This document shows, piece by piece, positions 9,613 through 18,018 of a stretch of 64,000 nt of DNA. The DNA comes from CBDCLY01 sp965218715 (lineage in GTDB: Bacteria; Bacteroidota; Bacteroidia; Flavobacteriales_E; Vicingaceae): contig CBDCLY010000002.1 of the NCBI GenBank assembly GCA_965218715.1, positions 1 through 64,000 on the forward strand, given 5' to 3'. Numbering within the stretch: the stretch's first letter is position 1; the number at the start of each line of letters is the position of its first letter. The notes beneath the pieces are model-generated. The model saw nothing but the letters and a program-made list of their open reading frames with translations. It searched no databases and was not told where the DNA came from. The translations under genes and the position numbers were made by a program.

Positions 9613-10734
9613 TTATTGATTCTGCAAATAAAGCGTTTTCAACTTGCCAAGCATCACTTCCAATCGAAAGTTCTCCACAGACTTTTTACCACCCTCAATA
9701 ATTTTCTTTTTCAACTCAGAATCAGCCATCATTTTTTTGATCGAAGATTTAATTTCTAATGAGTTTTTATAAGGAACGATTAATGCATTTTCTTCATTTT
9801 TAATAAAGTCATTGGCTATTCCAGAAAGGGTAAAAACTGAGGGAATTCCTGCTGCTAATGCTTCCACATAGGTTTGTCCAAATGCTTCAACACTTGAATT
9901 AATTGGTGTGTGTATGAAGTAGCTGAAACATCGATATAAAGAAAAAAGGTCATCTTCAAATTTGATAATGGTATAAGATCCCTTTGGTAATTTCTCCAAT
10001 TCTGATTGAATGACATTTGAATAGGGCCCGCCAGCATTGGCAATTAACAAATGAAGATCATCCCTTTCTTGGATAAGATCAGCAAAGGCTCTAATTCCAT
10101 ATTCTATTCCTTTCCATTCAACATACCTAGCAATAATACCAAGCACTTGCTTTTCCTTAGGGATTCCGTGTCTTTCTTGAAGAGCAATCACTTTTTCTAT
10201 TTCTGGATTTGCAAAGGCATCTATATCAAATCCATGTTCAATTTTTACGATTTTATCCGTTCCAATTCCCTCAATTTTTTCCAATACTGAAGAGACATTG
10301 TTACTAATGGCAATTACCTTAGTGGACAGTTGATTAATGAAGCGATCGTATTTTACTGCCTTAGGGAAAAAGTCATGATGGTAGGTGGAATGATGTCGTG
10401 TATATATTCGATTAGGAACCCTAACAATCTTTGCAGCAAGTAAACCTAACAATGAAGCCTCAAAAAGGTGAGTATGAACCACTTTTGTAGGGTTGAAAAG
10501 CAATATGGAAACTAATTGCATTAAGATCTTTGGATAGGTCCACCTATCTCCCAAATACACAATATCAGTTTTGATTTCATTTTCCAATAAAAACAGACTC
10601 AATGGAGTCTCTTTTTCTTTTTGTAATAAGATGAAATGAAATTCGAAAGAATCTTTTAGGCCGTCGACAATCCATTCGAAGGCCATGGCTTTATTAACGT
10701 TGGATAAAATATAGGTAGCCCGTTTACGACTCAT
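9613..10734 (-). CDS. Glycosyltransferase family 4
   Basis: This 373-residue GT-B fold protein has its clearest signature in the C-terminal domain: EAFGQTYVEALAAGIPSV near residue 285, the E-x7-E motif of GT4 that binds the donor. LGIIARYVEWKG near residue 195 is the usual start of the C-terminal Rossmann domain. An N-terminal acceptor domain with HTHLFEA and RHHSTYHHD precedes it. It should act on lipid-linked intermediates in the cytoplasm. It overlaps the upstream unknown gene by 4 bp (ATGA) and is 7 bp from the GT2 gene, so it is translated as part of the same operon. Confidence 0.88.
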   Translation of the reverse strand: MSRKRATYILSNVNKAMAFEWIVDGLKDSFEFHFILLQKEKETPLSLFLLENEIKTDIVYLGDRWTYPKILMQLVSILLFNPTKVVHTHLFEASLLGLLAAKIVRVPNRIYTRHHSTYHHDFFPKAVKYDRFINQLSTKVIAISNNVSSVLEKIEGIGTDKIVKIEHGFDIDAFANPEIEKVIALQERHGIPKEKQVLGIIARYVEWKGIEYGIRAFADLIQERDDLHLLIANAGGPYSNVIQSELEKLPKGSYTIIKFEDDLFSLYRCFSYFIHTPINSSVEAFGQTYVEALAAGIPSVFTLSGIANDFIKNEENALIVPYKNSLEIKSSIKKMMADSELKKKIIEGGKKSVENFRLEVMLGKLKTLYLQNQ

Positions 10735-11681
10735 GATTTAGGAAAAGCCTTGTCTAATTCTATTCTCGGAATGTTCACTTTTTCAATGTTCAAGTGTTGC
10801 GGTGCAATACTTGCTTCTAGTGGAATTCCAGCTTTAAATTTCTCCCAATACGGAACAAGCATCTTTTGGGTTTCATCATCTTGTTTAGAAATCACCATTT
10901 CTAGTAATTCGGTATCATTCCACCCAATTTGTTGCCATAAATAAAAACTATTGGCAATAAAATCTTCTTGGTTAGATTCTGGATAACGCACTCGCTCTTT
11001 CATGGGAATTACCCTACCATCTTTAGGGTAAAAATCTAAAAATTTTATCTCATTAAGGTTCAATGCTTTTGCCAAACCTAGATGGCTTATTAAGTTTCTA
11101 AGTTGACTTTTGAATGGTTTTAGCCAAGCTAGTTTTTTTAACCCTTCTGCTGCACCCTTTTTGTCTGTGCTCCACATCGCATAGGTAATGCAAATGTCCT
11201 TAGGATAAAATACAACATGCGGAGAATGTGAATCGATAAATTCGTAATGATGCAATTTATTCTTGTACTGCTTTTTTAAACTCATTCGGGCCTCTTCACC
11301 CTGGATTTCAAATCCTTTATTAAATAGCATCGACTCATAGCCCTCCTCACCAAAACAATTGATGGTTGATAATAATAAATTACCATGGTGGTGGATACTT
11401 TGATGAGTAATGTCTGTATTCCGATCAGGTAAATGCATGAATGCATGTGCCACTATTGAAAAATCTTGATTTTCCTCAATTTTATAGGCCAATACCGGAT
11501 TAATTCTATTCTGATTGAAGAAACCTTCCTTTTTCACCTCATTGGCAATGACTTCAAATAAATGATTTTGATCCTTAGCCATCTCAGTAAGGATAGACCT
11601 AGACAGTTCATGTGCCTTGTAGCGATCATTCTCAGAAAATATCTGATTTAGTTTGGCAAGCTGTTTTCGAATTAAGCTCAT
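10731..11681 (-). CDS. Unknown protein inside the glycan operon
   Basis: I do not recognise the family of this 316-residue protein. It has no signal peptide or membrane segment, so it is probably cytoplasmic. Notable are a His-rich patch, HQSIHHHGNLL near residues 92-102, followed by HHYEF and SHSPHVVFYP. A cupin-like metal site is possible, but the motif spacing is not diagnostic. The C-terminal half holds FYPKDGRVIPMKERVRYP and an FYLWQQIGW segment. The gene is coupled by ATGA overlaps both to the FkbM methyltransferase before it and to the GT4 after it. This strongly suggests a role in the same glycan pathway. Function is not assigned. Confidence 0.7.
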   Translation of the reverse strand: MSLIRKQLAKLNQIFSENDRYKAHELSRSILTEMAKDQNHLFEVIANEVKKEGFFNQNRINPVLAYKIEENQDFSIVAHAFMHLPDRNTDITHQSIHHHGNLLLSTINCFGEEGYESMLFNKGFEIQGEEARMSLKKQYKNKLHHYEFIDSHSPHVVFYPKDICITYAMWSTDKKGAAEGLKKLAWLKPFKSQLRNLISHLGLAKALNLNEIKFLDFYPKDGRVIPMKERVRYPESNQEDFIANSFYLWQQIGWNDTELLEMVISKQDDETQKMLVPYWEKFKAGIPLEASIAPQHLNIEKVNIPRIELDKAFPKS

Positions 11682-12514
11682 ACTGGCAATAAAGATTGAA
11701 TGGATTGAGCATTCTCGGGATGAACCAAAATGTAATTGTCCTCAACATAATCTCCAGAAAAGTCGATTAGTTTATCTTCTTTCGGGTGGACTTTATAAGT
11801 TTTATACCCCAATTCGTTTATCATCCCTTTTAGTTCTTCTGGATCTATGTTAAACCCTTCTAAAAAAAATGGATTAATCTCAAGTAGGACAATTGGTTTA
11901 AATTTCTTTAAGGTTTTTAGCATTCCTTTTAATGCAAAAAACTCTGCACCCTCAATGTCCATTTTAATGAAGTCTAAGGCTTTCAGGTCTGGAAAAAACT
12001 CGTCAATGGAAATCACTTGGCATTCTACTTCTTCATAGGAATCAAATTGATAATGCTTTTCCTTACCTTCAAGGTCATTTTTTCTTCCTCCAAGGTGCGA
12101 TTGACCCGCGCTAATTCCACCAAAATCTTGAAGTGGCAATTCAAAAATCATTTTCTCTGTTTTTGCACCAACTCCCATTTCATAAAGACTTACATTTTTA
12201 AAGTCATAATGCTTACAAATTCTTTCAAAAACCTTAAAAGTGAATGGAACAGGTTCAAAGGCGTGAATCCAACCTTTAGGACATAAATTAGATAAGCGAT
12301 GGGTATGGTAGGCAAAGTTTGCCCCGATGTCTAAACAAACAAAATCCTCTTTGATAAAATGGGGATACAGTTTCATCTCCGGCTCGTCTATCAATCGCTG
12401 ATCGATGTCCTTTAATTTTCCATAGGCTTGAAATCGCACATAAGCGCGTTTACCTAGAATTTTAAAGAGAAGAGGTTTTACAAAAGACCTTAAGGGAGAT
12501 TTAATAGTTGCCAT
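11678..12514 (-). CDS. FkbM family SAM-dependent methyltransferase
   Basis: This 278-residue class I methyltransferase carries the SAM-binding motif FVCLDIGANFAYHT near residues 59-72 and the acidic HAFEPVP segment near 94. The FkbM-typical DFIKMDIEGAEFFALKGM lies around residue 180, followed by VLLEINPFF. FkbM enzymes O-methylate hydroxyls on sugars or natural products. Here, as the first gene of the glycan operon, it probably methylates a sugar in the surface polymer; this is inference. A TAAATTTG box on the minus strand 17 bases upstream is a good promoter candidate for the whole six-gene operon. Confidence 0.85.
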   Translation of the reverse strand: MATIKSPLRSFVKPLLFKILGKRAYVRFQAYGKLKDIDQRLIDEPEMKLYPHFIKEDFVCLDIGANFAYHTHRLSNLCPKGWIHAFEPVPFTFKVFERICKHYDFKNVSLYEMGVGAKTEKMIFELPLQDFGGISAGQSHLGGRKNDLEGKEKHYQFDSYEEVECQVISIDEFFPDLKALDFIKMDIEGAEFFALKGMLKTLKKFKPIVLLEINPFFLEGFNIDPEELKGMINELGYKTYKVHPKEDKLIDFSGDYVEDNYILVHPENAQSIQSLLPV

Positions 12515-12530
12515 ACTTGGAATTATCTTG

Positions 12531-12538
12531 CAAATTTA
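12531..12538 (-). promoter_or_regulatory. Candidate -7 box (TAAATTTG) for the FkbM-led operon
   Basis: On the minus strand this reads TAAATTTG, a full match to TAnnTTTG. It lies 16 bases before the FkbM start codon, inside a 70-bp divergent gap that also carries the plus-strand box at 12571-12578. No clear -33 TTG was seen at the expected distance. Confidence 0.4.
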
Positions 12539-12570
12539 ATCCTAATCAATCAAATAGCTTGGTATAAAAT

Positions 12571-12578
12571 TATATTTG
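12571..12578 (+). promoter_or_regulatory. Candidate -7 box (TATATTTG) for the plus-strand glycosyltransferase
   Basis: TATATTTG matches TAnnTTTG exactly and ends only 6 bases before the ATG at 12585. Transcription starting at the usual distance would leave almost no leader. Confidence 0.4.
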
Positions 12579-12584
12579 CATTCC

Positions 12585-13697
12585 ATGAAAAGGAAAGCAA
12601 AAGTTTTATTTGGTGCCGTTGATATCGGTTGGAGAATTGAACAATACAGCCAATTTCTCAAAAATAGGTATGGTGAAAAAATTCAAATTTCTTCTTTCGT
12701 AAAGCACAAAGTGAATACCTCTCAGTACAAAACGGCTTATGATTTTCATGTTCAGTATGAAAACATAAATCCAGTGTTAAGGTGGTTGCATTCTTTTGGC
12801 TTTTTCATTTTCGCCTTATTTAGGTTCAATACCTTTTATTTTTTTTCTGGTGAGACCCTGCTCACAAGGAAACTTAGACCTATCGAATTTAAAATCTATC
12901 AGCTTTTAGGCAAACGAATCATTATGCATTTCGTTGGTAGCGACATTCGAGATCCCCACTTCTTATTTTGGAAATCGGACCACTTAATCGATTTTATTAA
13001 TGGAAAGGCAAAAGTTCCTGAGTTGAGCTCCAACTGGCAAAAAAGATTAATAGCAGATAGCTTGAAGCATGCGAATTCCATTCTTGTTTCTACTCCAGAT
13101 TTACTAAGCATTGTTCCAAGCGCAATTTATTATCCAGTAATGATCGATGCTAATAAGTTTCTTTCAGAATTGAACTCCATCAATAAAGACGTTGAGCCCT
13201 TCTTTAAAAGTAAAAAGGTGAAAATACTACATGCTCCTTCCAATGTTAAACTGAAGGGGAGTGAATACATTAATCAATTGCTAAAGGAGTTAGAAAAAGA
13301 AGACGATCGTTTTGAATTCATCTACACCAGAGAGTTGAATAAAGAAACTGGGTCTACCTATACGGTTAGTCGATATGATTTATTCCAATTGTATGCTGAA
13401 GCGGATATTGTTATTGATCAATTAGTAATTGGTTGGTATGGCTTGCAGGCAATAGAGGCATTATTGGCAAATTGCCTTTGTGTGGCCTATATAGAAGATG
13501 AATTCAAAGAATACCTTGACCCATTATGCCCAATAATAAATGCCAATGCTAATAATTTAAAAAAGGTGATTAAATCATTAATAGATCAATTCTTAACTTC
13601 TGTTCAAAACTTGGAATTACAAAAAGAATGGGCCATTCATGAGCATAACATCCGATTGAAGAATGCCCCACTTTGTCAGGCTATTTTTGGGGATTAA
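12585..13697 (+). CDS. Glycosyltransferase-like protein (GT4-like, divergent)
   Basis: This is a 370-residue protein from the ATG at 12585; an upstream TTG at 12576 would add three residues but is less likely. It starts with KVLFGAVDIGWRIEQYSQFL, like the N-terminal Rossmann strand of GT-B enzymes. It has IIMHFVGSDIRDPHFL near residue 110 and KILHAPSNVKLKGSEYINQLL near residue 215, the typical opening of the second domain. Near residue 280 it has DIVIDQLVIGWYGLQAIEALLANC, where an E replaces the full GT4 E-x7-E pattern. Function as a glycosyltransferase in the surface-glycan pathway is likely but the family fit is loose. It is the only plus-strand gene within the minus-strand cluster, and its 3' end overlaps the convergent asparagine synthase by 17 bp. 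Confidence 0.7.
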   Translation: MKRKAKVLFGAVDIGWRIEQYSQFLKNRYGEKIQISSFVKHKVNTSQYKTAYDFHVQYENINPVLRWLHSFGFFIFALFRFNTFYFFSGETLLTRKLRPIEFKIYQLLGKRIIMHFVGSDIRDPHFLFWKSDHLIDFINGKAKVPELSSNWQKRLIADSLKHANSILVSTPDLLSIVPSAIYYPVMIDANKFLSELNSINKDVEPFFKSKKVKILHAPSNVKLKGSEYINQLLKELEKEDDRFEFIYTRELNKETGSTYTVSRYDLFQLYAEADIVIDQLVIGWYGLQAIEALLANCLCVAYIEDEFKEYLDPLCPIINANANNLKKVIKSLIDQFLTSVQNLELQKEWAIHEHNIRLKNAPLCQAIFGD

Positions 13698-15411
13698 ATG
13701 CCGAGATTAAAGAATCAGTTGCAATGATTCTCCAATCATTTGCTCTTTCTAAATTATAACCCTGTTTTTTTAAGTTGTTTCTTGCTGCCAATAAAACTTC
13801 TTTTCCTTTTTCTGATTCCATCCAAGAACCTTGTGGGGGAGCAAATCCAATTTTATCTTTCCGCTCAAGAATAGCTTCAGGTACAATTTCTTTCATGGAT
13901 TGGCGAAGAATTCGCTTAGTAGTTCCATGAAAGTACAAGGCATCATTTGGCAAGGAAAAAACAAAATTGATCAACTCTTTGCTAATGAAAGGAAGCCGAA
14001 TTTCAACGGAATGAGCCATGGAGTTTCTATCAGCACTTAACAATAAGTTCCCTAAATGATTTTCCAATGCAAACTTAAGTCGCTCTTTTAAAGAGGAACC
14101 AAAAGCAAACTCTTTTGGAGGCTTTCCGATTAATTTTAATAAAGGATAGAAAACAAAACCCCAGCCTAGTTTTAATTGATTAGGTGACAATTCTTCAAAC
14201 TTTTTCTTTTCTTCGAAAAATCGCTTCCATTTAAACTGATAAGCAAGGTCCCAAATTGCAAAATACCTTAGATCATTGTAACCACACAAGTATTCATCTG
14301 CGCCTTGTCCGTCAATTAAAACCTTGATATCATTATCATGAACCAATTCCATTACCTTCCATTGTGCAAACATGGAAGATCCAGCCAAGGGGTATTCTGA
14401 ATGATAGGAGAGTGTCTTTAGTTTGTTCAATAATTCCTGAAAATCGGGATATACCGTTTCATTTTTAACACCATGTTTATCAATTACTTTTTGGATCCAA
14501 TCTCCCTCATCCAATTCAAATCCTTCAAACCTTGCTGAAAAAGTTTTTAATTCCTTTTTAAAATTTCCTGAGATTACTGAGGCAATTGCGCTGGAATCCA
14601 AACCACCCGAAAGTGAAGTCCCATAATCTACATCCATCCGCATTCTCCTTTCTATACTTTCAAGAAATAAAGATTTAAATTGCTCTACCTGTTCCTCTTC
14701 AGACAGTTTGCTGAGAGACTGATCAATGTTTACTTCCCAATACTTTTTTTGCTTCAGCTTTCCATTTAGATCAATTTCCAAATAGTGCGCCGGACTTAAA
14801 ACCGAAATGCCTTCAAAAAAGGTATCATCATGCGAATTGATTTGACCATCATCGAGGTAGTTTTGTAATTTCTTATTCGACAAGGCTAGCTTAGGACAAA
14901 CTTCCAATATGGCTTTCATCTCAGAGGCAAAAACCAATCTATTTCCATCTAATGCATAAAAGAAAGGCTTTTCACCACAAATGTCCCTTGCACAAAACAG
15001 TTCTTTATTTTTCTCATCCCAAATGGCAAATGCAAACATTCCATCAAGGAAATTCAAACAATCTTTCCCATGTTCATCAAACATTGCCAATAAAACCTCA
15101 GTGTCTGTTTCAGAACTAAACTGATGCCCTTTTAATTCTAAATCGCTTCTTAGTTCGAGGTAGTTATAAATTTCCCCATTAAAAGTGATGCTAAACCTAT
15201 TTTCTTTTGCATGCATTGGCTGACTTCCAGAATCACTTAAATCGATAATGGATAAGCGCCTATGACCTAAAGCAATCTGTTTTGAGGGGTTCAACCACTG
15301 GCCTTCACCATCCGGGCCTCTATGCCGAATGGCATTCGTCATCGCCTTCAATTCAGCTATTGAAAGTGCATCTTGTTCATTAAAACTTATTATTCCTGCA
15401 ATTCCACACAT
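13681..15411 (-). CDS. asnB: Asparagine synthase (glutamine-hydrolysing), glycan-cluster type
   Basis: This 576-residue two-domain enzyme begins MCGIAGI, so Cys2 is available as the glutaminase nucleophile. RHRGPDGEGQW and ITFNGEIYN complete the class II amidotransferase domain (about residues 1-200). The synthetase domain carries the PP-loop SLSGGLDSSA near residue 263 and the later DGQGADEYLCGY segment. The reaction is ATP-dependent amidation of aspartate, or of another carboxylate, using glutamine. Members within polysaccharide clusters often amidate sugar acids or act on unknown carboxylates; housekeeping asparagine synthesis is equally possible. It lies 3 bp after the sulfotransferase, in an operon with the flippase. 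Its end overlaps the convergent glycosyltransferase. Confidence 0.88.
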   Translation of the reverse strand: MCGIAGIISFNEQDALSIAELKAMTNAIRHRGPDGEGQWLNPSKQIALGHRRLSIIDLSDSGSQPMHAKENRFSITFNGEIYNYLELRSDLELKGHQFSSETDTEVLLAMFDEHGKDCLNFLDGMFAFAIWDEKNKELFCARDICGEKPFFYALDGNRLVFASEMKAILEVCPKLALSNKKLQNYLDDGQINSHDDTFFEGISVLSPAHYLEIDLNGKLKQKKYWEVNIDQSLSKLSEEEQVEQFKSLFLESIERRMRMDVDYGTSLSGGLDSSAIASVISGNFKKELKTFSARFEGFELDEGDWIQKVIDKHGVKNETVYPDFQELLNKLKTLSYHSEYPLAGSSMFAQWKVMELVHDNDIKVLIDGQGADEYLCGYNDLRYFAIWDLAYQFKWKRFFEEKKKFEELSPNQLKLGWGFVFYPLLKLIGKPPKEFAFGSSLKERLKFALENHLGNLLLSADRNSMAHSVEIRLPFISKELINFVFSLPNDALYFHGTTKRILRQSMKEIVPEAILERKDKIGFAPPQGSWMESEKGKEVLLAARNNLKKQGYNLERANDWRIIATDSLISAFNPQK

Positions 15412-15414
15412 AAA

Positions 15415-16344
15415 CTAATGCAACTTCCTTTTTAAATACAATATTGGATAAAAAAGCTTCATTGCTTTAAGGTGTTTTTTCCAATGGTAACAGGACCAAA
15501 ATATTTTGCAGCCCACAGCATGAATAGAATGAACAGGATATTCTAAGGCCACCAATTCTTTATACATGATTGAAGAACCAATGAAATAGCGGAAGGCATT
15601 TAATTCTTTTTTCCACGAATTTATTCGAGATTCATCATAGGCTTTATGGTACATTTCTTCTGTATACCATATGGAATTGATGTGTGCCTCTCTCGATTGC
15701 TCATCCTTTTGAATTTCTGATGGTTTCTCCACATTTTCCGGGCTTGAAAGATTCAAGAAATCAAACACTTTTTTAAATTCTTTTTTTGGGTCTTTCAAAA
15801 GATGTTCATAGGCAACATTAAATAATCCTGGAGTATCTTTTTCCTTTAGTTTTATATATTGACGAATGCACTCAGACCAATAAACCGAGGTAGTAATTAA
15901 ACCAATTTCTGTTAAGTTTTTTCCTTTGCTTTTCGCACGAGTTTTTACTTGAAAATGTGAATTTAAAACAGCCCTGCCGTCTCTATGTACATTTAAAAAC
16001 AAAGCGTTTCTCTTAGATGTTAAAATGCTTTCTGACACTTCAATATTTGTTGGCGTTTTTTCCGCTATGTATTTAGTTTGGTCACCAACATAAGGTTCAA
16101 AAAATTGCTCGTGAGCAGATTGAATAATGGCTTGGATTTTTTGCTTGTCAATGCTTGGGTGAAATGCCGATTGTTCTTGCTTGGCTAACAATTGATCCTG
16201 CAATTCAAAGAAATGTTTGGTGAAATAGAATTCTGGTCCACCTGCAATTTCTGGATGGCTGAGCAAAACTTTTTGGACCAAAGTAGTGCCAGACCTGCCG
16301 GCTCCACCTACAAACAAAAACTTCAAATTTTTTACTTGATCCAA
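15415..16344 (-). CDS. Sulfotransferase family protein (PAPS-dependent)
   Basis: This 309-residue protein opens with KFLFVGGAGRSGTTLVQKVL (residues 8-27), the 5'-phosphosulfate-binding P-loop of sulfotransferases. The 3'-phosphate-binding segment FLNVHRDGRAVLNSHF is near residue 136. This motif pair resembles the Sulfotransfer_3/tyrosylprotein-sulfotransferase-like group. It should transfer sulfate from PAPS to a hydroxyl. Its position between a flippase and an asparagine synthase suggests a sulfated surface glycan, common in marine bacteria; that is inference. Its start overlaps the flippase gene by 13 bp, so the two are co-translated. No PAPS synthesis gene is in the window. Confidence 0.85.
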   Translation of the reverse strand: MDQVKNLKFLFVGGAGRSGTTLVQKVLLSHPEIAGGPEFYFTKHFFELQDQLLAKQEQSAFHPSIDKQKIQAIIQSAHEQFFEPYVGDQTKYIAEKTPTNIEVSESILTSKRNALFLNVHRDGRAVLNSHFQVKTRAKSKGKNLTEIGLITTSVYWSECIRQYIKLKEKDTPGLFNVAYEHLLKDPKKEFKKVFDFLNLSSPENVEKPSEIQKDEQSREAHINSIWYTEEMYHKAYDESRINSWKKELNAFRYFIGSSIMYKELVALEYPVHSIHAVGCKIFWSCYHWKKHLKAMKLFYPILYLKRKLH

Positions 16345-17837
16345 ATCAATGCTTTTTTAAGAGGAGATAAAATTCTGATTTTATCTGTATAATCTATTAA
16401 ATGTTCAATTTCAATTGCCTTAATCTTGAAACAAATTGGATAGACCAGCAAATAATATGCTATTAGCATTATGGGCATCAACCAAATATTATCGAACACT
16501 TGGTAGATTTGAAATAAGGCAAAACCCCATATTGAAGAAACTACAATTATCAATCCTAAGGCTTTGAAATTAAAGAAGGAAAGAAAACTTGTTTTCAAAA
16601 CTCTTGAGCTAATAATTAACAAAGTTCCAGAAAGCAAATAATACGAAACAATACTCGCTAGTGCTGCTCCATTAACCCCAAATTGACTAATTAAAAAGTA
16701 ATTAAGTCCAATATTTAAGATAAATATGCTCAGGTCTGACCAAAGCAAGGCTTTCGTTTTTCCATCAGCAATTAAAACATCACGATAATCATTAATCCTT
16801 AGAAACAATAAGAAATTATAAATTACAAAAACTGCAGTACTGGCTAAGTATTTTTCGCCAAGGTACAGGGCAACAATATCTTTAGAAAAGATCAGAATGA
16901 AAATTAGAACAGGATAAGAAATTGCCGCTATCATGCTACTTGCCTTGCGTTTTAGTTTCAATAAAACTGTGTGTTCTTTCGAATGAAACAAGCGAGTAAC
17001 TTCAGGAAGTGTAATGGTAATGAATGAAGAATAAACAATGAATAAAAAAGGAATTGGAATGGCACCCATTCTATAAATAGCATAATCTGTAGTGCTTAGC
17101 ATATTACTAATCATTATTCCATCAGTTTGCACCAACAGCACAGTGGTAACGCCAGACATACTCAAGGGAAACCCTTTCTTTAATAAATTAAGAATTAAAC
17201 TCTTATCGATCTTTTCTTTAACAAATGAAAAAGGAATCTTTTGCCAAAGAAGAAAGCAATAGATTACACTTAATGAGAAAAGGCCAATAAATAATATTGA
17301 GAGGGAGTAAAATACTTGAACTGCAATCAAAATAATTGCCACTCGGATAAGGTTATGAATAATCGATAAAAAAGATATAGACTTCACCAAATTCAAATGA
17401 TTCAAAGCACTAATTAAGACCTGTACCATCAAATTAAAAGGAATGCAAAAGATATAAATTCCTAAATAAGAATTAATAGAATTATTGTTTAAAAACCCAG
17501 AAATTGGGATGGCCAAAGCGGCAATTACGAGAATGGCTACAAATCCTAAAAGAACACTTGCCACAATAGTATTTAACAACACTTTTTCTTGAGGAATATC
17601 TTTCCGATTGAGATAAGTAAAAATCAGCTTTGAGAGTCCGAATGAAAATACAATTTCTACCAAACTAATGACAAGCAAAACTTGTCCGTAAGTACCGTAA
17701 TCTTCTGTCTCCATGGCCCTTGCAAGAAAAGGAACCAATAAAATATTGATCAGTGCATTGAATAGCTGCCCAATTCCTATAAAGGAAATTCGTTTACTAA
17801 TACTAGCTACACCCATGCCATTCAATTTGGCTTCCAA
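16332..17837 (-). CDS. Polysaccharide flippase (Wzx/MATE-like, MOP superfamily)
   Basis: This 501-residue integral membrane protein has about 12-14 membrane segments. The N-terminal SKRISFIGIGQLFNALINILLVPFLARAM with the following DYGTYG is typical of Wzx-type lipid-linked oligosaccharide flippases. Its role would be to move undecaprenyl-linked repeat units across the inner membrane. It is the first gene of the flippase, sulfotransferase, asparagine synthase operon. It starts with ATG at 17837, although in-frame methionines soon after (GMGVAS) are alternatives. The gap to pckA upstream is divergent and 181 bp long. Confidence 0.85.
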   Translation of the reverse strand: MEAKLNGMGVASISKRISFIGIGQLFNALINILLVPFLARAMETEDYGTYGQVLLVISLVEIVFSFGLSKLIFTYLNRKDIPQEKVLLNTIVASVLLGFVAILVIAALAIPISGFLNNNSINSYLGIYIFCIPFNLMVQVLISALNHLNLVKSISFLSIIHNLIRVAIILIAVQVFYSLSILFIGLFSLSVIYCFLLWQKIPFSFVKEKIDKSLILNLLKKGFPLSMSGVTTVLLVQTDGIMISNMLSTTDYAIYRMGAIPIPFLFIVYSSFITITLPEVTRLFHSKEHTVLLKLKRKASSMIAAISYPVLIFILIFSKDIVALYLGEKYLASTAVFVIYNFLLFLRINDYRDVLIADGKTKALLWSDLSIFILNIGLNYFLISQFGVNGAALASIVSYYLLSGTLLIISSRVLKTSFLSFFNFKALGLIIVVSSIWGFALFQIYQVFDNIWLMPIMLIAYYLLVYPICFKIKAIEIEHLIDYTDKIRILSPLKKALIWIK

Positions 17838-17941
17838 ATGTCGGGATTTTAGCTGAATGGGAATTTTCTACTTTGAATAATTAAATGCCCTCTGTTGATA
17901 AAAAAACCAAGCTTAAAAAAGCTCAGTTCTAAAAGGACTAT

Positions 17942-17949
17942 TATTTTTG
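17942..17949 (+). promoter_or_regulatory. Candidate -7 box (TATTTTTG) of pckA
   Basis: TATTTTTG matches TAnnTTTG and lies 69 bases before the pckA start, leaving room for a 5' leader that contains the hairpin at 17969-17996. No convincing -33 TTG is seen at the usual spacing. Confidence 0.35.
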
Positions 17950-17968
17950 TACTATCAAAACGTTAAGA

Positions 17969-17996
17969 GCGAAAAAACAATCATCTCATTTTTCGC
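17969..17996 (+). promoter_or_regulatory. Hairpin in the pckA 5' leader
   Basis: GCGAAAAA (17969-17976) pairs perfectly with TTTTTCGC (17989-17996) around a 12-base loop. It sits between the candidate promoter and the pckA start codon at 18019. It lacks a terminal T-tract after the stem, so it is not a standard terminator. It may be an mRNA stability or regulatory element, or an operator. Confidence 0.35.
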
Positions 17997-18018
17997 AATA
18001 TAAATCAAAAGAAATTTT

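Noticed and set aside
5734..17837. The glycan cluster as a recent horizontal transfer
   Set aside because: By eye, base composition does not differ from neighbours, and no integrase, transposase or direct repeats flank it. A composition calculation would be needed.
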